NCBI RefSeq assembly: GCF_003952005.1
Contig: NZ_QXGJ01000007.1
Coordinates: forward strand, 124,033 to 188,032
Reading direction: 5' to 3'
DNA: 64,000 bases
Origin: Bifidobacterium callimiconis
Lineage (GTDB): Bacteria; Actinomycetota; Actinomycetes; Actinomycetales; Bifidobacteriaceae
Shown here: positions 19,070 to 29,437 of the stretch, one piece after another
Numbering within the stretch: the stretch's first letter is position 1
How the letters are laid out: each line of letters begins with the position of its first letter
The notes under the pieces: generated by a model
The model's database searches: none
What the model was told of the DNA's origin: nothing
The model's input: the letters and a program-made list of their open reading frames with translations, nothing else
Program-made: the position numbers and the translations under genes

Positions 19070-21970
19070 GTGCCCAAAGCACGCGTATATGAATTAGCCA
19101 AGCAGTTTGGTGTTGACAGCAAGACCGTCCTTGACAAGCTCAAGGAAATGGACGAGTTCGTGAAGTCGGCTTCGTCCACCGTTGAAGCGCCCGTAGTGCG
19201 CAAGCTCAAGGCTGCGTTCCAGCCTTCCGGAGAGAAGTCCGATAAGAGCACGCCGGCCAGGCCCCATGCCAAGCCGGCCCCGAAGCCGATGGCGAAGAAG
19301 CCGGCGAATTCCGGCGAAGCCCGTCCGGCCACCCCCCATCCCGCCCCGCATGTGCCGTCGGCTGCCAAGCCCGCGGCCCCGCACGCGCCGGCGGCTACTC
19401 CCAAGCCTCATGCCGCGGCACCGGCTCCGTCGCCGCGTTCCGCCCACGCTCCGACCCCCGGTGATCATCGCGGTGCCCGTCCCCGTCCGCAGGGCGGACG
19501 TGGCGCGGCTCCGCATCCCGGCGATCGTCGTGGCGCATCCCCGCAGAATCATGGCGGACGCCCGCAGCCGGGTCGTTCGCAGAACCCGCGTGGTCCGCGT
19601 CCCCACGGTGGCGTGCAGCCGGGCGGCAACGCCCCCGCCGGCGAGCAGCGTTCCTCCGCGGCCCCCACTCCGGGCCCGCGTCCGGGTAACAATCCGTTCA
19701 GCCGCAAGCAGGGCATGAGCGTGCCCACTCCGGGTGACATCCCGCGTCCGCATCCGATGGCCCGCCCCACGGTGAACAACAACCGTCGCGGCGGTCGTCC
19801 CGGTCAGGGCGGCGGCAGGCCGACTCCGGGTGCACGTCCGGGCCGCAACGGTCAGGGCAGGCCGAACCAGTGGGGCCACAGCCGTCCCGGTCAGGGTGCC
19901 GGCAATGGCGCTCCGCGTCCGGGCGGCAACCGTTTCGGCGGTGGCGCTCCGCGTCCGGGTGCCGGCAACGGCACGCCGACCAATGGTCCTCAGCAGGGTG
20001 GCGGTCGCGGCGGCCGCGGCGGCCGCGGCGGCCGCGGCGGTGCCGCAGGCGCATTCGGCCGTCAGGGCAGCCGTTCCTCCAAGGCGCGCAAGGCGCGTCG
20101 CGCAAGGAGGCATGAGTTCGAGGAGATGAAGGCACCCGTCATCGGCGGCGTGCGCATCCCCTCCGGCAACGGACAGACCATCAAGCTTCGTCAGGGCGCA
20201 TCCCTGTCCGATCTGGCCGAGAAGATCAATGTCAACGCGGCATCCCTGGTCACCGTGCTGTTCCACCTGGGTGAGATGGCCACGGCCACGCAGTCGCTTG
20301 ACGAATCCACGTTCCAGATTCTGGGCGAGGAGATCGGCTGGAACATCAAGATCGTCTCCGCCGAGGAAGAGGACAAGGAGCTGCTGCAGCAGTTCGACAT
20401 CGACCTCGACGAGGAAGAGCTGCAGGACGACGAGGATCTCAAGCCGCGTCCGCCGGTGGTCACCGTCATGGGCCACGTCGATCACGGTAAGACCCGACTG
20501 CTCGACACGATCCGCAAGACCAACGTCATCGCAGGCGAGGCCGGCGGCATCACGCAGCGCATCGGTGCCTACCAGGTGTCCGTGGATCTGAACGGCGAGC
20601 GCCGCAAGCTCACGTTCCTCGATACCCCTGGCCACGAGGCGTTCACCGCCATGCGTGCCCGTGGTGCCGAGCTCACCGATGTCGCGATCCTCGTGGTCGC
20701 CGCCGACGACGGTGTGATGCCGCAGACCGTGGAGGCCATCAACCACGCTCAGGCCGCCAACGTGCCGATCGTGGTCGCCGTGAACAAGATCGATAAGCCG
20801 GGCGCCAACCCCGACAAGGTGCGCGGCCAGCTCACCGAGTTCGGTCTGGTGCCGGAGGAGTACGGCGGCGACACCATGTTCGTCGACATCTCCGCCAAGC
20901 AGAACATCAACGTGGACAAGCTCCTCGAAGCCGTGCTGCTGACCGCCGACGCCACGCTCGATCTGCGCGCCAACCCGGATATGGATGCCCGTGGCGCCAC
21001 CGTGGAAGCCCGACTCGACAAGGGTCGCGGCGCCGTGGCGACCGTGCTCGTGCAGCAGGGTACGCTCCACGTGGGCGACGCCATCGTGGCCGGTACCTCG
21101 TACGGCCGCGTCCGCGCCATGCTCGACGAGAACGGCAAGCAGATGAAGGAAGCCGCGCCCTCCACCCCGGTGCAGGTGCTTGGTCTTACCTCCGTGCCGA
21201 CCGCCGGTGACCTGTTCCTGGTCGCGCCGGACGATCGCACCGCCCGTCAGATCGCCGAGAAGCGTCAGGCGACCGAGCGCGCCGCCCAGCTGGCCAAGCG
21301 TCGCAAGGTCGTCTCGCTCGAGAGCCTCAAGGAGCAGTTCGCCAAGTCCGAGATCGACATGCTCAACATCGTCATCAAGGGCGATTCCTCCGGTTCCGTG
21401 GAGGCGCTGGAAGACTCCCTGATGAAGATCGAGGTGTCCGACGAGGTCGGCATCCAGGTCATCCACCGCGGCGTCGGCGCCATTACGCAGAACGACGTGA
21501 ACCTGGCCACGGTCGACAAGGCCGTGATCATCGGCTTCAACGTGCGTCCGAACCGTCAGGTGGCCGACCTCGCCGAGCGCGAGGGCGTGGAGATCAAGTA
21601 CTACTCGATCATCTACAAGGCCATCGAGGATGTCGAGGCGTCCCTCAAGGGCATGCTCAAGCCGGAATACGAGGAGGTCGTCACCTCCCACTCCGAGATC
21701 CGCGAGATCTTCCGCTCCTCCAAGTTCGGCAACATCGCCGGCGTCATGGTGCAGGACGGCGAGGTCAAGCGTGGAACGAAGTGCCGTATTCTGCGCAACG
21801 GCGTGGCCACGGTCAACGATCTGGAGATCTCCTCGCTGCGTCGTTTCAAGGACGACGTCACTTCCGTCAAGGAAGGCTACGAGGCCGGTATCAACCTGGG
21901 CAACTTCAACGACATCCAGGAGGGCGATATCATCGAGACCTTCGAAATGCGTGAGGTCGAGCGCCAGTAG
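19070..21970 (+). CDS. infB: Translation initiation factor IF-2
   Basis: 966 residues from GTG 19070 with RBS AGGAG at 19058-19062; the TTG one codon earlier is an alternative. The N-terminal IF2N domain ([20 protein letters not shown]) is followed by about 280 residues of Pro/Ala/Gly/Arg-rich low complexity, including repeated GGR(G)GRGG. The GTPase domain follows: G1 GHVDHGKT near residue 470, G3 DTPGHEAF, G4 NKID. The C-terminal domains bind fMet-tRNA. The protein delivers initiator tRNA to the 30S. The linker is longer than in E. coli, as in other high-GC actinobacteria. Confidence 0.97.
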   Translation: MPKARVYELAKQFGVDSKTVLDKLKEMDEFVKSASSTVEAPVVRKLKAAFQPSGEKSDKSTPARPHAKPAPKPMAKKPANSGEARPATPHPAPHVPSAAKPAAPHAPAATPKPHAAAPAPSPRSAHAPTPGDHRGARPRPQGGRGAAPHPGDRRGASPQNHGGRPQPGRSQNPRGPRPHGGVQPGGNAPAGEQRSSAAPTPGPRPGNNPFSRKQGMSVPTPGDIPRPHPMARPTVNNNRRGGRPGQGGGRPTPGARPGRNGQGRPNQWGHSRPGQGAGNGAPRPGGNRFGGGAPRPGAGNGTPTNGPQQGGGRGGRGGRGGRGGAAGAFGRQGSRSSKARKARRARRHEFEEMKAPVIGGVRIPSGNGQTIKLRQGASLSDLAEKINVNAASLVTVLFHLGEMATATQSLDESTFQILGEEIGWNIKIVSAEEEDKELLQQFDIDLDEEELQDDEDLKPRPPVVTVMGHVDHGKTRLLDTIRKTNVIAGEAGGITQRIGAYQVSVDLNGERRKLTFLDTPGHEAFTAMRARGAELTDVAILVVAADDGVMPQTVEAINHAQAANVPIVVAVNKIDKPGANPDKVRGQLTEFGLVPEEYGGDTMFVDISAKQNINVDKLLEAVLLTADATLDLRANPDMDARGATVEARLDKGRGAVATVLVQQGTLHVGDAIVAGTSYGRVRAMLDENGKQMKEAAPSTPVQVLGLTSVPTAGDLFLVAPDDRTARQIAEKRQATERAAQLAKRRKVVSLESLKEQFAKSEIDMLNIVIKGDSSGSVEALEDSLMKIEVSDEVGIQVIHRGVGAITQNDVNLATVDKAVIIGFNVRPNRQVADLAEREGVEIKYYSIIYKAIEDVEASLKGMLKPEYEEVVTSHSEIREIFRSSKFGNIAGVMVQDGEVKRGTKCRILRNGVATVNDLEISSLRRFKDDVTSVKEGYEAGINLGNFNDIQEGDIIETFEMREVERQ

Positions 21971-21980
21971 TGTGTCATAG

Positions 21981-22105
21981 GCTCCCCTCCGGAGGGGAGC
22001 TGGCCGCCGGAGGCGGTCTGAGGGGAGGTCAAGCGTCGCCGACCATCGACGTTGAGACCTCCCCTCAGTCTGCTTTCGCAGACAGCTCCCCCTCCGGAGG
22101 GGAGT
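21981..22105. repeat. Two convergent modular hairpin repeats between infB and rbfA
   Basis: The direct unit is 21981-22029: head CTCCCCTCCGGAGGGGAG, second stem GGCCGCC / GGCGGTC. The inverted unit is 22058-22105, with stem GTCTGC-TTTC-GCAGAC. The same family occurs at many other places in the window. The remaining gap to rbfA holds only a leader. Confidence 0.85.
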
Positions 22106-22161
22106 CGATTGTATCTGCTCATCAATAGTTCGTTTGAAAAATCCGTTATCGAGAAAGGGAC

Positions 22162-22701
22162 ATGATGTCCGGAACCAATCCTCGCGCAGTGCGCATCGCG
22201 GGACTGATCAAGCGCGTGGTCGCGCAGTCCCTCGAGCGTGAGCTGCATGACCCCCGTCTCTCCGGTGTCACCATCACCGACGTGCGCGTGACCAACGATA
22301 TGCAGATCGCCCGCATCTTCTGGACCCAGCTGGGCGACGACGGCAAGGAAAAGGGGCAGCGCCGCCGTGCCGCCCAGGCCCTCAACCAGGCCAAGGGCCG
22401 TCTGCGTTCCCACGTGGGACACAAGGCCGGCCTGCGTCTGACCCCCGTGCTCGAGTTCAAGTATGATGACGTGCCGTCTGAGGCCACCGAGATCGAGGAC
22501 ATCCTCACCGTGGCGCTCAAGCGCGACGCTGAGCTCGCCAAGGCCCGTGAGAACGCGCAGTACGCCGGTGAGGCCGATCCGTACCGCCACGATGAGCCCG
22601 CGGCCGACGATGACGAGTTCGATGAGGACTCCGACGACGTCGATGCCGACGACGACTCCGAGGCCGAAACCCCCGAGGCCGACGCCCACTTCATGGCCTG
22701 A
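22162..22701 (+). CDS. rbfA: Ribosome-binding factor A
   Basis: 179 residues from ATG 22162; ATG 22165 sits at better distance from the AAAGGGA site and is an alternative. The core [20 protein letters not shown], then [20 protein letters not shown] and [13 protein letters not shown], is RbfA, a KH-fold 30S maturation factor. A roughly 50-residue Asp/Glu-rich tail extends it beyond E. coli RbfA. Order infB-rbfA-truB is conserved. Confidence 0.95.
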   Translation: MMSGTNPRAVRIAGLIKRVVAQSLERELHDPRLSGVTITDVRVTNDMQIARIFWTQLGDDGKEKGQRRRAAQALNQAKGRLRSHVGHKAGLRLTPVLEFKYDDVPSEATEIEDILTVALKRDAELAKARENAQYAGEADPYRHDEPAADDDEFDEDSDDVDADDDSEAETPEADAHFMA

Positions 22702-22710
22702 CCCTAATCG

Positions 22711-22739
22711 CATAGGCTCCCCTCAGGGAGGGGAGCCGG
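22711..22739. repeat. Short repeat derivative between rbfA and truB
   Basis: GGCTCCCCTCAGGGAGGGGAGCC forms a hairpin like the head of the modular repeat but has no second hairpin. It lies in the 70-bp rbfA-truB gap and may be a collapsed copy. Confidence 0.6.
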
Positions 22740-22771
22740 TGGTTATCCACAACGAGCAAGAAGGATTGATA

Positions 22772-24010
22772 TTGGCAGCGCGTTCTTCTAAGACCCCGGA
22801 CGTGTCCGGCATTCTGGTGATCGACAAACCGCAGGGCGTGACCAGTCACGACGTGGTCGCCGCCGTGCGTGGCGCGCTGCACATGCGCCGCGTGGGCCAT
22901 GCCGGCACGCTCGACCCGATGGCCACCGGCGTGCTGGTCGTCGGATTCGGATACGCCACGCGACTGCTCAACTACATCGTCGGCGCGGACAAGACGTACG
23001 AGGCCACGATCCGTCTCGGACAGCGCACCACGACCGACGATGCCGACGGCGACATCCTGCCGTGGGGGAGCGACGTTTCGCAGAGCGTCGCCACGGCGGA
23101 CGATGCCGCGACCGTATCCGTCGACGAATCCACGGAAATCGATGACGAACCAGCCGATGACGAACCGACGCAGGATGAGGTCACCGCACGTCTGCACGCA
23201 CTGACCCGTGAGACGGTCGAACGGACGATCGCCGAGCATTTCCTCGGCCGTATCGAACAGGTGCCCAGCACGTTCTCCGCGATCAAGATCCACGGTCAGC
23301 GCGCCTACGATCTGGCCCGTGAGGGCAAGGACGTGGAACTCGAAGCCCGTCCCATCACCATCCACGACTTCACCATCCTCGACTACGACGTGACTGCCTC
23401 TAATTCCTCCGTGCTCCCTCCAAGGGATGGAGCTGTCACGCCGACCGGCGTGACTGAGGGAGGGCTTGCCCCCTTCACCGAACGCAATACCCCTCACCTC
23501 GACCTCACCGTACGCGTCACCTGCTCCTCCGGCACCTACATCCGCGCCCTGGCCCGTGATCTTGGCCGCGCGCTCGGCGTCGGTGGCCATCTGACACGTC
23601 TGCGCCGCACCCGCGTGGGCTCCTTCGACGTCACCGCGACGACCGTGGTCACCGCGCACACGGAGAACCGCACCTTCACCAACCGCGACGGCGAGACCAT
23701 CACCAGAGCCAAGGCGATTCTCGACGTTCCCGAAACGGCCGTGTCTGGCGAGACGGGAGACGTGGATCGTCGCACGGCCCTGCTCACCCGCATGATCGAC
23801 ATGCCGGCCGCCGCGCGCCTGACCATGCCGTGCCTCGACATCACCGGCGAGGAGGCACGGGAACTGCGCTTCGGACGTCGCATCGGGCACACGGTCAAGG
23901 AGCCCACCGCGGCCATCGCCGGCGACGATCTTGCCGCCATCGTCGAACGTGCCAACTCCCATCAGTCCAAGCCGACCGTCGTGTTCCCGGCTGCGTCGGC
24001 GGGGGAGTAG
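22772..24010 (+). CDS. truB: tRNA pseudouridine(55) synthase TruB with two insertions
   Basis: 412 residues from TTG 22772 (RBS GAAGGA 22760-22765); the frame also runs back into rbfA but that part is a shadow. The motif [17 protein letters not shown] and the catalytic Asp in [17 protein letters not shown] mark TruB, which makes psi55 in the tRNA T-loop. An acidic insertion (near residues 105-145) and a second insertion near residues 212-240 enlarge it. Eighteen codons of the second are a modular hairpin repeat read in frame ([17 protein letters not shown]). The conserved core resumes with [19 protein letters not shown]. It is followed by ribF, a common pairing. Confidence 0.93.
   Translation: MAARSSKTPDVSGILVIDKPQGVTSHDVVAAVRGALHMRRVGHAGTLDPMATGVLVVGFGYATRLLNYIVGADKTYEATIRLGQRTTTDDADGDILPWGSDVSQSVATADDAATVSVDESTEIDDEPADDEPTQDEVTARLHALTRETVERTIAEHFLGRIEQVPSTFSAIKIHGQRAYDLAREGKDVELEARPITIHDFTILDYDVTASNSSVLPPRDGAVTPTGVTEGGLAPFTERNTPHLDLTVRVTCSSGTYIRALARDLGRALGVGGHLTRLRRTRVGSFDVTATTVVTAHTENRTFTNRDGETITRAKAILDVPETAVSGETGDVDRRTALLTRMIDMPAAARLTMPCLDITGEEARELRFGRRIGHTVKEPTAAIAGDDLAAIVERANSHQSKPTVVFPAASAGE
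23411..23464 (+). repeat. Modular hairpin repeat inside the truB coding sequence
   Basis: 54 bases (18 codons) match the family: GTGCTCCCTCCAAGGGATGG head, perfect second stem GTCACGCC-GACC-GGCGTGAC, tail CTGAGGGAGGG. The closest relative in the window is the unit at 62041-62089. Its length keeps the truB frame open. Confidence 0.88.
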
Positions 24011-24164
24011 ACGGCAAACGGACGACCACGGTCGGAAGGCCGCTGCCGAGCCGTTATCGTAAGCTTGAACATCGGAAAACAGGAAGTGCGTGAAACACGC
24101 AGCGTGAAATGTGCCACGTGAAACCAAAACATTGTGGGCACACGGCAATACGGAACGAGGAACC

Positions 24165-25337
24165 ATGAAGATCACCACACTGATCCCCGACACCGAAGGC
24201 ATGCTGGCATGGCCGCCGTTCGGACAGAACAAGCGAACCGTCGTGGCCGTCGGCAGCTTCGACGGCGTACACAAGGGGCATCAGGCGGTGCTTCGCCGTG
24301 CGGTCGACCTGGCCAAGAGCTACGGTGCCATCTCCGTGGCCATCGTATTCGACCCGCGTCCGTCCGTCGTGCACGAGTATGCGGCCTCCCATGACGGCCA
24401 GGAGCTGCCGAACGATCAGGAGTATCCGGACACCGACGCGCTGACCGGCATCGACCGTCGACTCAAGCTCATCGAAGCGACCGGCATCGAGCACGCGCTC
24501 GTGGTGCGCTACACGCTCGAGTTCGGCGCCAAGTCGTACCAGTATTTCCTCGGCCAGATGGTCGGCAAGATCGGCCTGCACACGCTGGTCATCGGCAAGG
24601 ACGGTCGCATGGGCGCCGGACGGGCCGGCGACGTAAAGGCCATCGACTCGGTCGCCCAAGCCACGCGCATGTTCCAGGTGGATGTGGTCGACGATCGTGG
24701 CCCCGGCGAAGTGCGCATCCCCCTGGACGAGAACGCCTCGCCCGAAGCGGCCGCCGAGCTCGCCCGCGTGAACGATCCCGACTCCGGACTCACCAAGGCC
24801 GAACGTCGTGCGCTGAGCAAGAAGACACCGAACCGTCTGGTGCGCGCATGGAGTTCGTCGTACGTGCGGTTCCTGCTGTCGCAGGGCAGGGTGAAGGCCG
24901 CGTCGGATATTCTGGGCCGTCCGCACGCCGTTGAGGGCGTGGTGATCGGCGGCAAGCAGCGTGGCCGCACGCTCGGCTTCCCCACCGCGAACGTGGCCAA
25001 GGACGTGCACGGCTACATGCCCGCCGACGGCGTGTACGCCGGCTGGCTGATCGACACCGATCCGCAGACCGGCGAGGAGCGTCGCTACGCCTCCGCCATC
25101 TCCATCGGCACCAAGGAGACGTTCGACGAGCCCGAGGCGCGCGTGCTTGAGGCGTACGCGATCGCGCCCGTCGACGCCGACGGCAACGCGGAATGGCTGG
25201 ATCTGTACGATCACACCGTGCGCGCCGAATTCGTGGAATTCCTGCGCCCGCAGGTGCATTTCGACTCCGCCGAGGCGCTGGTCGACGAGCTCAAGCGCAA
25301 CGTGGAACAGACCAAGGCCATCTGCGCACAGGCCTGA
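24165..25337 (+). CDS. ribF: Bifunctional riboflavin kinase/FAD synthetase
   Basis: 390 residues from ATG 24165 with an ACGAGGA RBS; an upstream in-frame start lacks support. The N-terminal FMN adenylyltransferase domain shows VGSFDGVHKGHQAVLRRAVD. The C-terminal flavokinase domain begins HAVEGVVIGGKQRGRTLGFP and continues TANVAKD. It converts riboflavin to FMN and FAD. The middle is somewhat longer than E. coli RibF. It follows truB by 154 bp. Confidence 0.95.
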   Translation: MKITTLIPDTEGMLAWPPFGQNKRTVVAVGSFDGVHKGHQAVLRRAVDLAKSYGAISVAIVFDPRPSVVHEYAASHDGQELPNDQEYPDTDALTGIDRRLKLIEATGIEHALVVRYTLEFGAKSYQYFLGQMVGKIGLHTLVIGKDGRMGAGRAGDVKAIDSVAQATRMFQVDVVDDRGPGEVRIPLDENASPEAAAELARVNDPDSGLTKAERRALSKKTPNRLVRAWSSSYVRFLLSQGRVKAASDILGRPHAVEGVVIGGKQRGRTLGFPTANVAKDVHGYMPADGVYAGWLIDTDPQTGEERRYASAISIGTKETFDEPEARVLEAYAIAPVDADGNAEWLDLYDHTVRAEFVEFLRPQVHFDSAEALVDELKRNVEQTKAICAQA

Positions 25338-25400
25338 CGCCATTCGTGCAGGCTGCGAGCCGGTACTCGCAGGCCTGAACCGCATCATGCAGACCTAAAC

Positions 25401-25441
25401 TAGTGTGATCACACTAACTGATTCCCAGTGTGATCACACTA
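25401..25441. promoter_or_regulatory. Two identical palindromic operator-like sites upstream of the SDR gene
   Basis: The perfect palindrome AGTGTGATCACACT occurs at 25402-25415 and 25427-25440, 25 bp centre to centre. The first extends to a 16-bp palindrome. A tandem 9-mer (GCATACACT at 25466 and 25475) with -10-like TACACT lies downstream. The arrangement looks like a dimeric regulator's twin sites controlling the SDR gene; the regulator is not identified. Confidence 0.6.
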
Positions 25442-25526
25442 ACCGGGGGACGATCGCAGATCGGCGCATACACTGCATACACTGGTGCATGGGAATGAGA
25501 TGGTACAGAACAAAGGAGTGCTGGCC

Positions 25527-26396
25527 ATGAGCAATATCATCGTCGTCACCGGAGCATCGAGCGGCATGGGCCGCGAGTTCACGCATCAGATCGCCTACTG
25601 GGCGTCGGTCGGTCGTGTGGACGCCGATGAGATCTGGGTGATCGCCCGACGTCGTGAACGACTTGAGGAACTTGAGCATGCCGTGCCGGTTCCCGTCCGG
25701 CCGCTGGCATTGGACCTTACCGATCCCGACGACATCGATGCCTACTGTCAGCTGCTTGCCGAGGAGCGACCGAACATCACGATCCTCGCCAACTGTGCCG
25801 GATTCGGTGCGATGGACCACTTCGAAAACGTGCCGCTGCGGACGCATCTGAACATGGTCGACCTCAACATCAAGGCGCCCATCGCCATCACCACGCACAG
25901 TCTGCCATACATGCGCGCCGGCGCACGCGTGATGAACCTGTGCTCGATCAGCGGATTCCTGCCCTGCCCCTATATCAACGTGTACGCGGCCACCAAGGCG
26001 TTCATGGTCAGCTGGTCGCGCGCGCTCGGCCGGGAGCTCGCCCACCGGGGCATCAAGGTCACGGCGGCCTGCCCGTACTGGGTGCGCACCGAGTTCATCG
26101 CACGGGCGCAGGGGAGCGGGGGTGCTTGGGGCCGGGCTGGAGAGTCGGCCTCGTCGGCGTCCTCATCATCCTCATCATCCGGCGCACGGCCGTTCACCAA
26201 CTTCCTCGGCATCATGGACGCGACCGCCGTGGTCAGGCGCATCATCAACGATATGTTCCTCGGGCGCGCGCTGTCGTTGCCGGGTCTTCCGGCCAAGGCC
26301 ATCTTCGCCGCCTCGAAGCTGCTTCCGGTTCGCGCGCTCATGTGGTCCCAGCTGCGCCTCCAGCACCTCGACGGCTCGCCCCAGGGCCACGCATAG
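25527..26396 (+). CDS. Short-chain dehydrogenase/reductase
   Basis: 289 residues from ATG 25527, RBS AAGGAG at 25513-25518. The cofactor motif TGASSGMG at residues 8-15, NCAGFG, and the catalytic Tyr153-X3-Lys157 (YAATK) after SISG define a classical SDR. Substrate cannot be told from sequence. A Ser-rich insertion (ESASSASSSSSSSGARP) interrupts the C-terminal third, after the substrate loop. It is a single-gene unit behind two palindromic sites. Confidence 0.88.
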   Translation: MSNIIVVTGASSGMGREFTHQIAYWASVGRVDADEIWVIARRRERLEELEHAVPVPVRPLALDLTDPDDIDAYCQLLAEERPNITILANCAGFGAMDHFENVPLRTHLNMVDLNIKAPIAITTHSLPYMRAGARVMNLCSISGFLPCPYINVYAATKAFMVSWSRALGRELAHRGIKVTAACPYWVRTEFIARAQGSGGAWGRAGESASSASSSSSSSGARPFTNFLGIMDATAVVRRIINDMFLGRALSLPGLPAKAIFAASKLLPVRALMWSQLRLQHLDGSPQGHA

Positions 26397-26406
26397 CATC
26401 GGTGTG

Positions 26407-26600
26407 CTCTCTCCGTGGGAGGGAGCTGGCCGGTCGTAGGACGGTCTGAGGGAGGGATTGCGTGGTATGAAGGTGCCTGATCCCTCCCTCTGTCATGACG
26501 TGCGTCATGACATCTCCCTCCCGTGGAGGGAGAACGCTGGGGTTGCGTGTGCTCCCTCCGTGGGAGGGAGCTGGCCGCCGAAGGCGGTCTGAGGGAGGGC
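26407..26600. repeat. Modular hairpin repeat block, three units
   Basis: Fills half of the 427-bp gap between the SDR and aminotransferase genes. A direct unit is at 26407-26457. An inverted unit is at 26480-26533, with perfect stem GTCATGAC-GTGC-GTCATGAC. A direct unit is at 26551-26599, with stem GGCCGCC / GGCGGTC. The rest of the gap (26601-26823) is a leader with no gene that I can support. Confidence 0.85.
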
Positions 26601-26823
26601 GTGCGCTTCCACGCCGTATCTGGCTATCAAATCCAATCCGGTCTTCATCATTGGCCAATCTGCCATCATATCGTCATGCGTGCGTCACACAATCACGTGC
26701 GAAGGGAAACACGCAAACCTTAGAGTTTGAGCCGTACAGCAACGGTACGGCACCGCCATCCGACCATTCGCGGTCCATCTGCGATCGCGGTCGGGACAGC
26801 GCCATGACGATAAGGAGCATGAG

Positions 26824-28050
26824 ATGAAGCTTGCGGAAACTGGACTCTCCCAGGACGAACTCAAGAGTCTCGTCAAGAAGTACATGATCGAAACCTACGA
26901 ACGCTACGACTTCGTCGCCGAACGCGCCGAAGGCATGTACATCTACGACCCGGACGGCAACGCCTACCTTGATTTCTACGGCGGCATCGCCGTGAACAAC
27001 GCCGGCAACTGCAACCCCAAGGTCGTGGCCGCCATCCGCGACCAGGTCGGCGACATCATGCACACGTTCAACTATCCGTACACCATCCCGCAGGCGCTGC
27101 TCGCCAAGAAGGTGTGCGACCTGTCCGGATTCGACAAGATCTTCTACCAGAACTCCGGCACCGAGGCCAACGAGGTGGCCATCAAGCTCGCCCGCAAGTA
27201 CGGCATCGACCACTTCGGCCCGCACAAGTACGAGATCCTCTCCGCACTGCACTCCTTCCACGGCCGTACGTTCGGCGCCCTGGCCGCCACCGGCCAGCCC
27301 GGATCGCTCGCCCAAGACGGATTCGGCCAGATGACCCCGGGCTTCGCCTACGCCGAGTTCAACAACCTCGACGACTTCAAGGCCAAGATCACCGACAACA
27401 CCATCGCCATCATGGTCGAACCCGTGCAGGGCGAGGGCGGCGTGCACCCGGCCACGCAGGAGTTCCTCGAAGGGCTGCGCAAGCTGTGCGACGACGAGGG
27501 CCTGCTGCTCATCTTCGACGAGGTGCAGACCGGCTGGGGGCGCACCGGCTCCCTGTTCGCATGGCAGGGCTACGGCGTGGAGCCCGACATCTTCACCCTG
27601 GCCAAGGGCCTCGGCGGCGGCGTCCCGATCGGCGCCATGGTCACCAAGGATCCGATCGCCGCGTCCCTGACCCCCGGCACGCACGGCACCACGTTCGGCG
27701 GTTCGCCGATGTGCACCGCCGCCGCGCTCGCCGAAGTCGACGAGATCGTCAGCCGCAAGCTGCCCGAGAACGCCGCCACGATCGGCAAGTACTTCATCGA
27801 AAAGGGCAAGAGCTTGCCGCACATCAAGGAAAGCCGCGGCCGCGGTCTGCTCGTCGGCTTCGAGTTCGACGGCACCGTCAATGCCGTGGACGTCAAGCAT
27901 GCGGCGCTCAAGCGCGGACTGCTCACCACCGCCATCGGCGACAGCATCATCCGCTGCATTCCGCCGCTGATCGTCACCAAGAAGCAGGTGGATCAGGCCA
28001 TCGAAATCCTCACCAACTCCGTGAACGCCGTCGCCGCAGGCAAAGAGTGA
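26824..28050 (+). CDS. Class III pyridoxal-phosphate aminotransferase
   Basis: 408 residues, ATG 26824 with RBS AAGGAG. The class III fold is clear: NSGTEANEVAIKLAR, the PLP-contact segment IFDEVQTGWGRTG, and the Schiff-base lysine K261 in FTLAKGLGGGVPIGAMV. It resembles acetylornithine/ornithine or 4-aminobutyrate aminotransferases. No arginine genes are adjacent, so the substrate is uncertain. An iron alcohol dehydrogenase follows after a hairpin, on the same strand. Confidence 0.88.
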   Translation: MKLAETGLSQDELKSLVKKYMIETYERYDFVAERAEGMYIYDPDGNAYLDFYGGIAVNNAGNCNPKVVAAIRDQVGDIMHTFNYPYTIPQALLAKKVCDLSGFDKIFYQNSGTEANEVAIKLARKYGIDHFGPHKYEILSALHSFHGRTFGALAATGQPGSLAQDGFGQMTPGFAYAEFNNLDDFKAKITDNTIAIMVEPVQGEGGVHPATQEFLEGLRKLCDDEGLLLIFDEVQTGWGRTGSLFAWQGYGVEPDIFTLAKGLGGGVPIGAMVTKDPIAASLTPGTHGTTFGGSPMCTAAALAEVDEIVSRKLPENAATIGKYFIEKGKSLPHIKESRGRGLLVGFEFDGTVNAVDVKHAALKRGLLTTAIGDSIIRCIPPLIVTKKQVDQAIEILTNSVNAVAAGKE

Positions 28051-28099
28051 CGTCGATCGTCGCATTGACCGCCATGCCGTGATCAAACGGATTCATATA

Positions 28100-28137
28100 C
28101 GGGCTCTCCGCGGCCGTTCCCGACCGTAGAGAGCCCG
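28100..28137 (+). terminator. Hairpin after the aminotransferase gene
   Basis: CGGGCTCTC (28100-28108) pairs with GAGAGCCCG (28129-28137); a GC-rich 20-base loop can fold further. It is followed by CTTGTCT, a weak T-tract. It probably ends the aminotransferase transcript. Confidence 0.55.
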
Positions 28138-28207
28138 CTTGTCTCCCCATCCGTGCCGGTCTATGCTGGAAACCGTGGCGACGACGCCGCAGATTGAAGG
28201 GACTATC

Positions 28208-29350
28208 ATGCTCAAGTTTTCCGTACCGCAGAACATCATCGTCGACTATGGTGGCGTGAGCCGACTTGGCACCTACGCCGGCGAACTCAAGATGACGAAC
28301 GCGCTGATCATCGCCGACCCGTTCCTGGCCGACGCGCCCCTCGCCAAGCAGGCCACCGACTCCCTCGACGAGGCCGGCATCAAACACGTCATGTTTACCG
28401 ATGTGAAGCCCAACCCCACCGCGGTGTGCGTGGACGAGGCCGCCGCACTGTTCAAGGATCACGACTGCGACTCGATCATCGCCATCGGCGGCGGCTCGTC
28501 GCTCGACGTGGCCAAGGCCGTGGGCGTGGTCGCCAAGTTCGGCGGCGAGATCGGCGACTACGAGGGCATGAACACCGTGCCCGGCCCGATCGTGCCGTTC
28601 ATCGCCATTCCCACCACCGCCGGCACCGGCAGCGAAGTCACCTCGTTCTCCGTAATTACCGACGAAGTGCGTAACTACAAGCTCACCGTCGGCAGCAAGC
28701 TCCTGCTGCCCGCCTACGCGATCCTCGACCCGGGCGTGCTCGCCACCGTCCCCGCCCGCGTGGCAGCCGCATGCGGCACCGACGCCATGGTGCACGCCAT
28801 CGAATCGTTCACCAACACCGTGGACAGCACGTTCTCCGGCATGTACTCGCTCGAGGCGCTGCGCCTGATCGGCAAATACCTCAAGCGTTTCTACGCTCGC
28901 CGCGACGACGCCAAGGCTGCACGCGGCATGATGGTCGCCGCCACCATGGCCGGCATCGCGTTCGAATCCACCAGGCTCGGACTCGTGCACGCCATGAGCC
29001 ACCCGATCTCCGCGTTCTTCCACGTGGCACACGGTGAGGCCAACGGCCTGCTACTGCCCAGCGTGCTCGAATTCAACGCGCTCGCGGACAAGGGCCAGTA
29101 CGAGCTCATGCACGAGGCTCTGTTCCCCGACATCGAATACACCGACACCGACGACTTCGTCTACGAGATCCGTTCCCTGCTGGGTGCGATCGGCATTCCC
29201 GACACGCTCGAGGCGGCCGGCGTGGACCGTCCGGACTTCCTCGCCGTGGTGGACCGCATGACCCACGACGCCATGGCGTCCGGCAACATCGCCGTCAATC
29301 CGCGCGCCGTCACCCCGAAGGATGTGGAGGCGATCTACCGGGCGCTGTAG
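28208..29350 (+). CDS. Iron-containing alcohol dehydrogenase
   Basis: 380 residues from ATG 28208 (RBS GAAGGGA). Group III dehydrogenase motifs are present: GGGSSLDVAKAVGVVAK for NAD(P) binding, and IPTTAGTGSEVTSFSVI. The metal-ligand region is ACGTDAMVHAIESF, and the second His region is GLVHAMSHPISAFFHVAHGE. It is likely an NAD(H)-linked short-chain alcohol or diol dehydrogenase in fermentation. The exact substrate is not visible. The gene stands alone after a hairpin. Confidence 0.9.
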   Translation: MLKFSVPQNIIVDYGGVSRLGTYAGELKMTNALIIADPFLADAPLAKQATDSLDEAGIKHVMFTDVKPNPTAVCVDEAAALFKDHDCDSIIAIGGGSSLDVAKAVGVVAKFGGEIGDYEGMNTVPGPIVPFIAIPTTAGTGSEVTSFSVITDEVRNYKLTVGSKLLLPAYAILDPGVLATVPARVAAACGTDAMVHAIESFTNTVDSTFSGMYSLEALRLIGKYLKRFYARRDDAKAARGMMVAATMAGIAFESTRLGLVHAMSHPISAFFHVAHGEANGLLLPSVLEFNALADKGQYELMHEALFPDIEYTDTDDFVYEIRSLLGAIGIPDTLEAAGVDRPDFLAVVDRMTHDAMASGNIAVNPRAVTPKDVEAIYRAL

Positions 29351-29437
29351 CCGAGGTGCTGCGGGCGCTGTAACCAGGGCGTTGCAGGCGTCCCGCGTCT
29401 CGTATAACGCCTCCGGGTGCGGGTACCATAGCGACCT

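Noticed and set aside
19094..21691. 865-codon minus-strand open frame opposite infB
   Set aside because: It is the antisense shadow of infB; composition is His/Gly/Leu-rich without domains, and infB is unmistakable.
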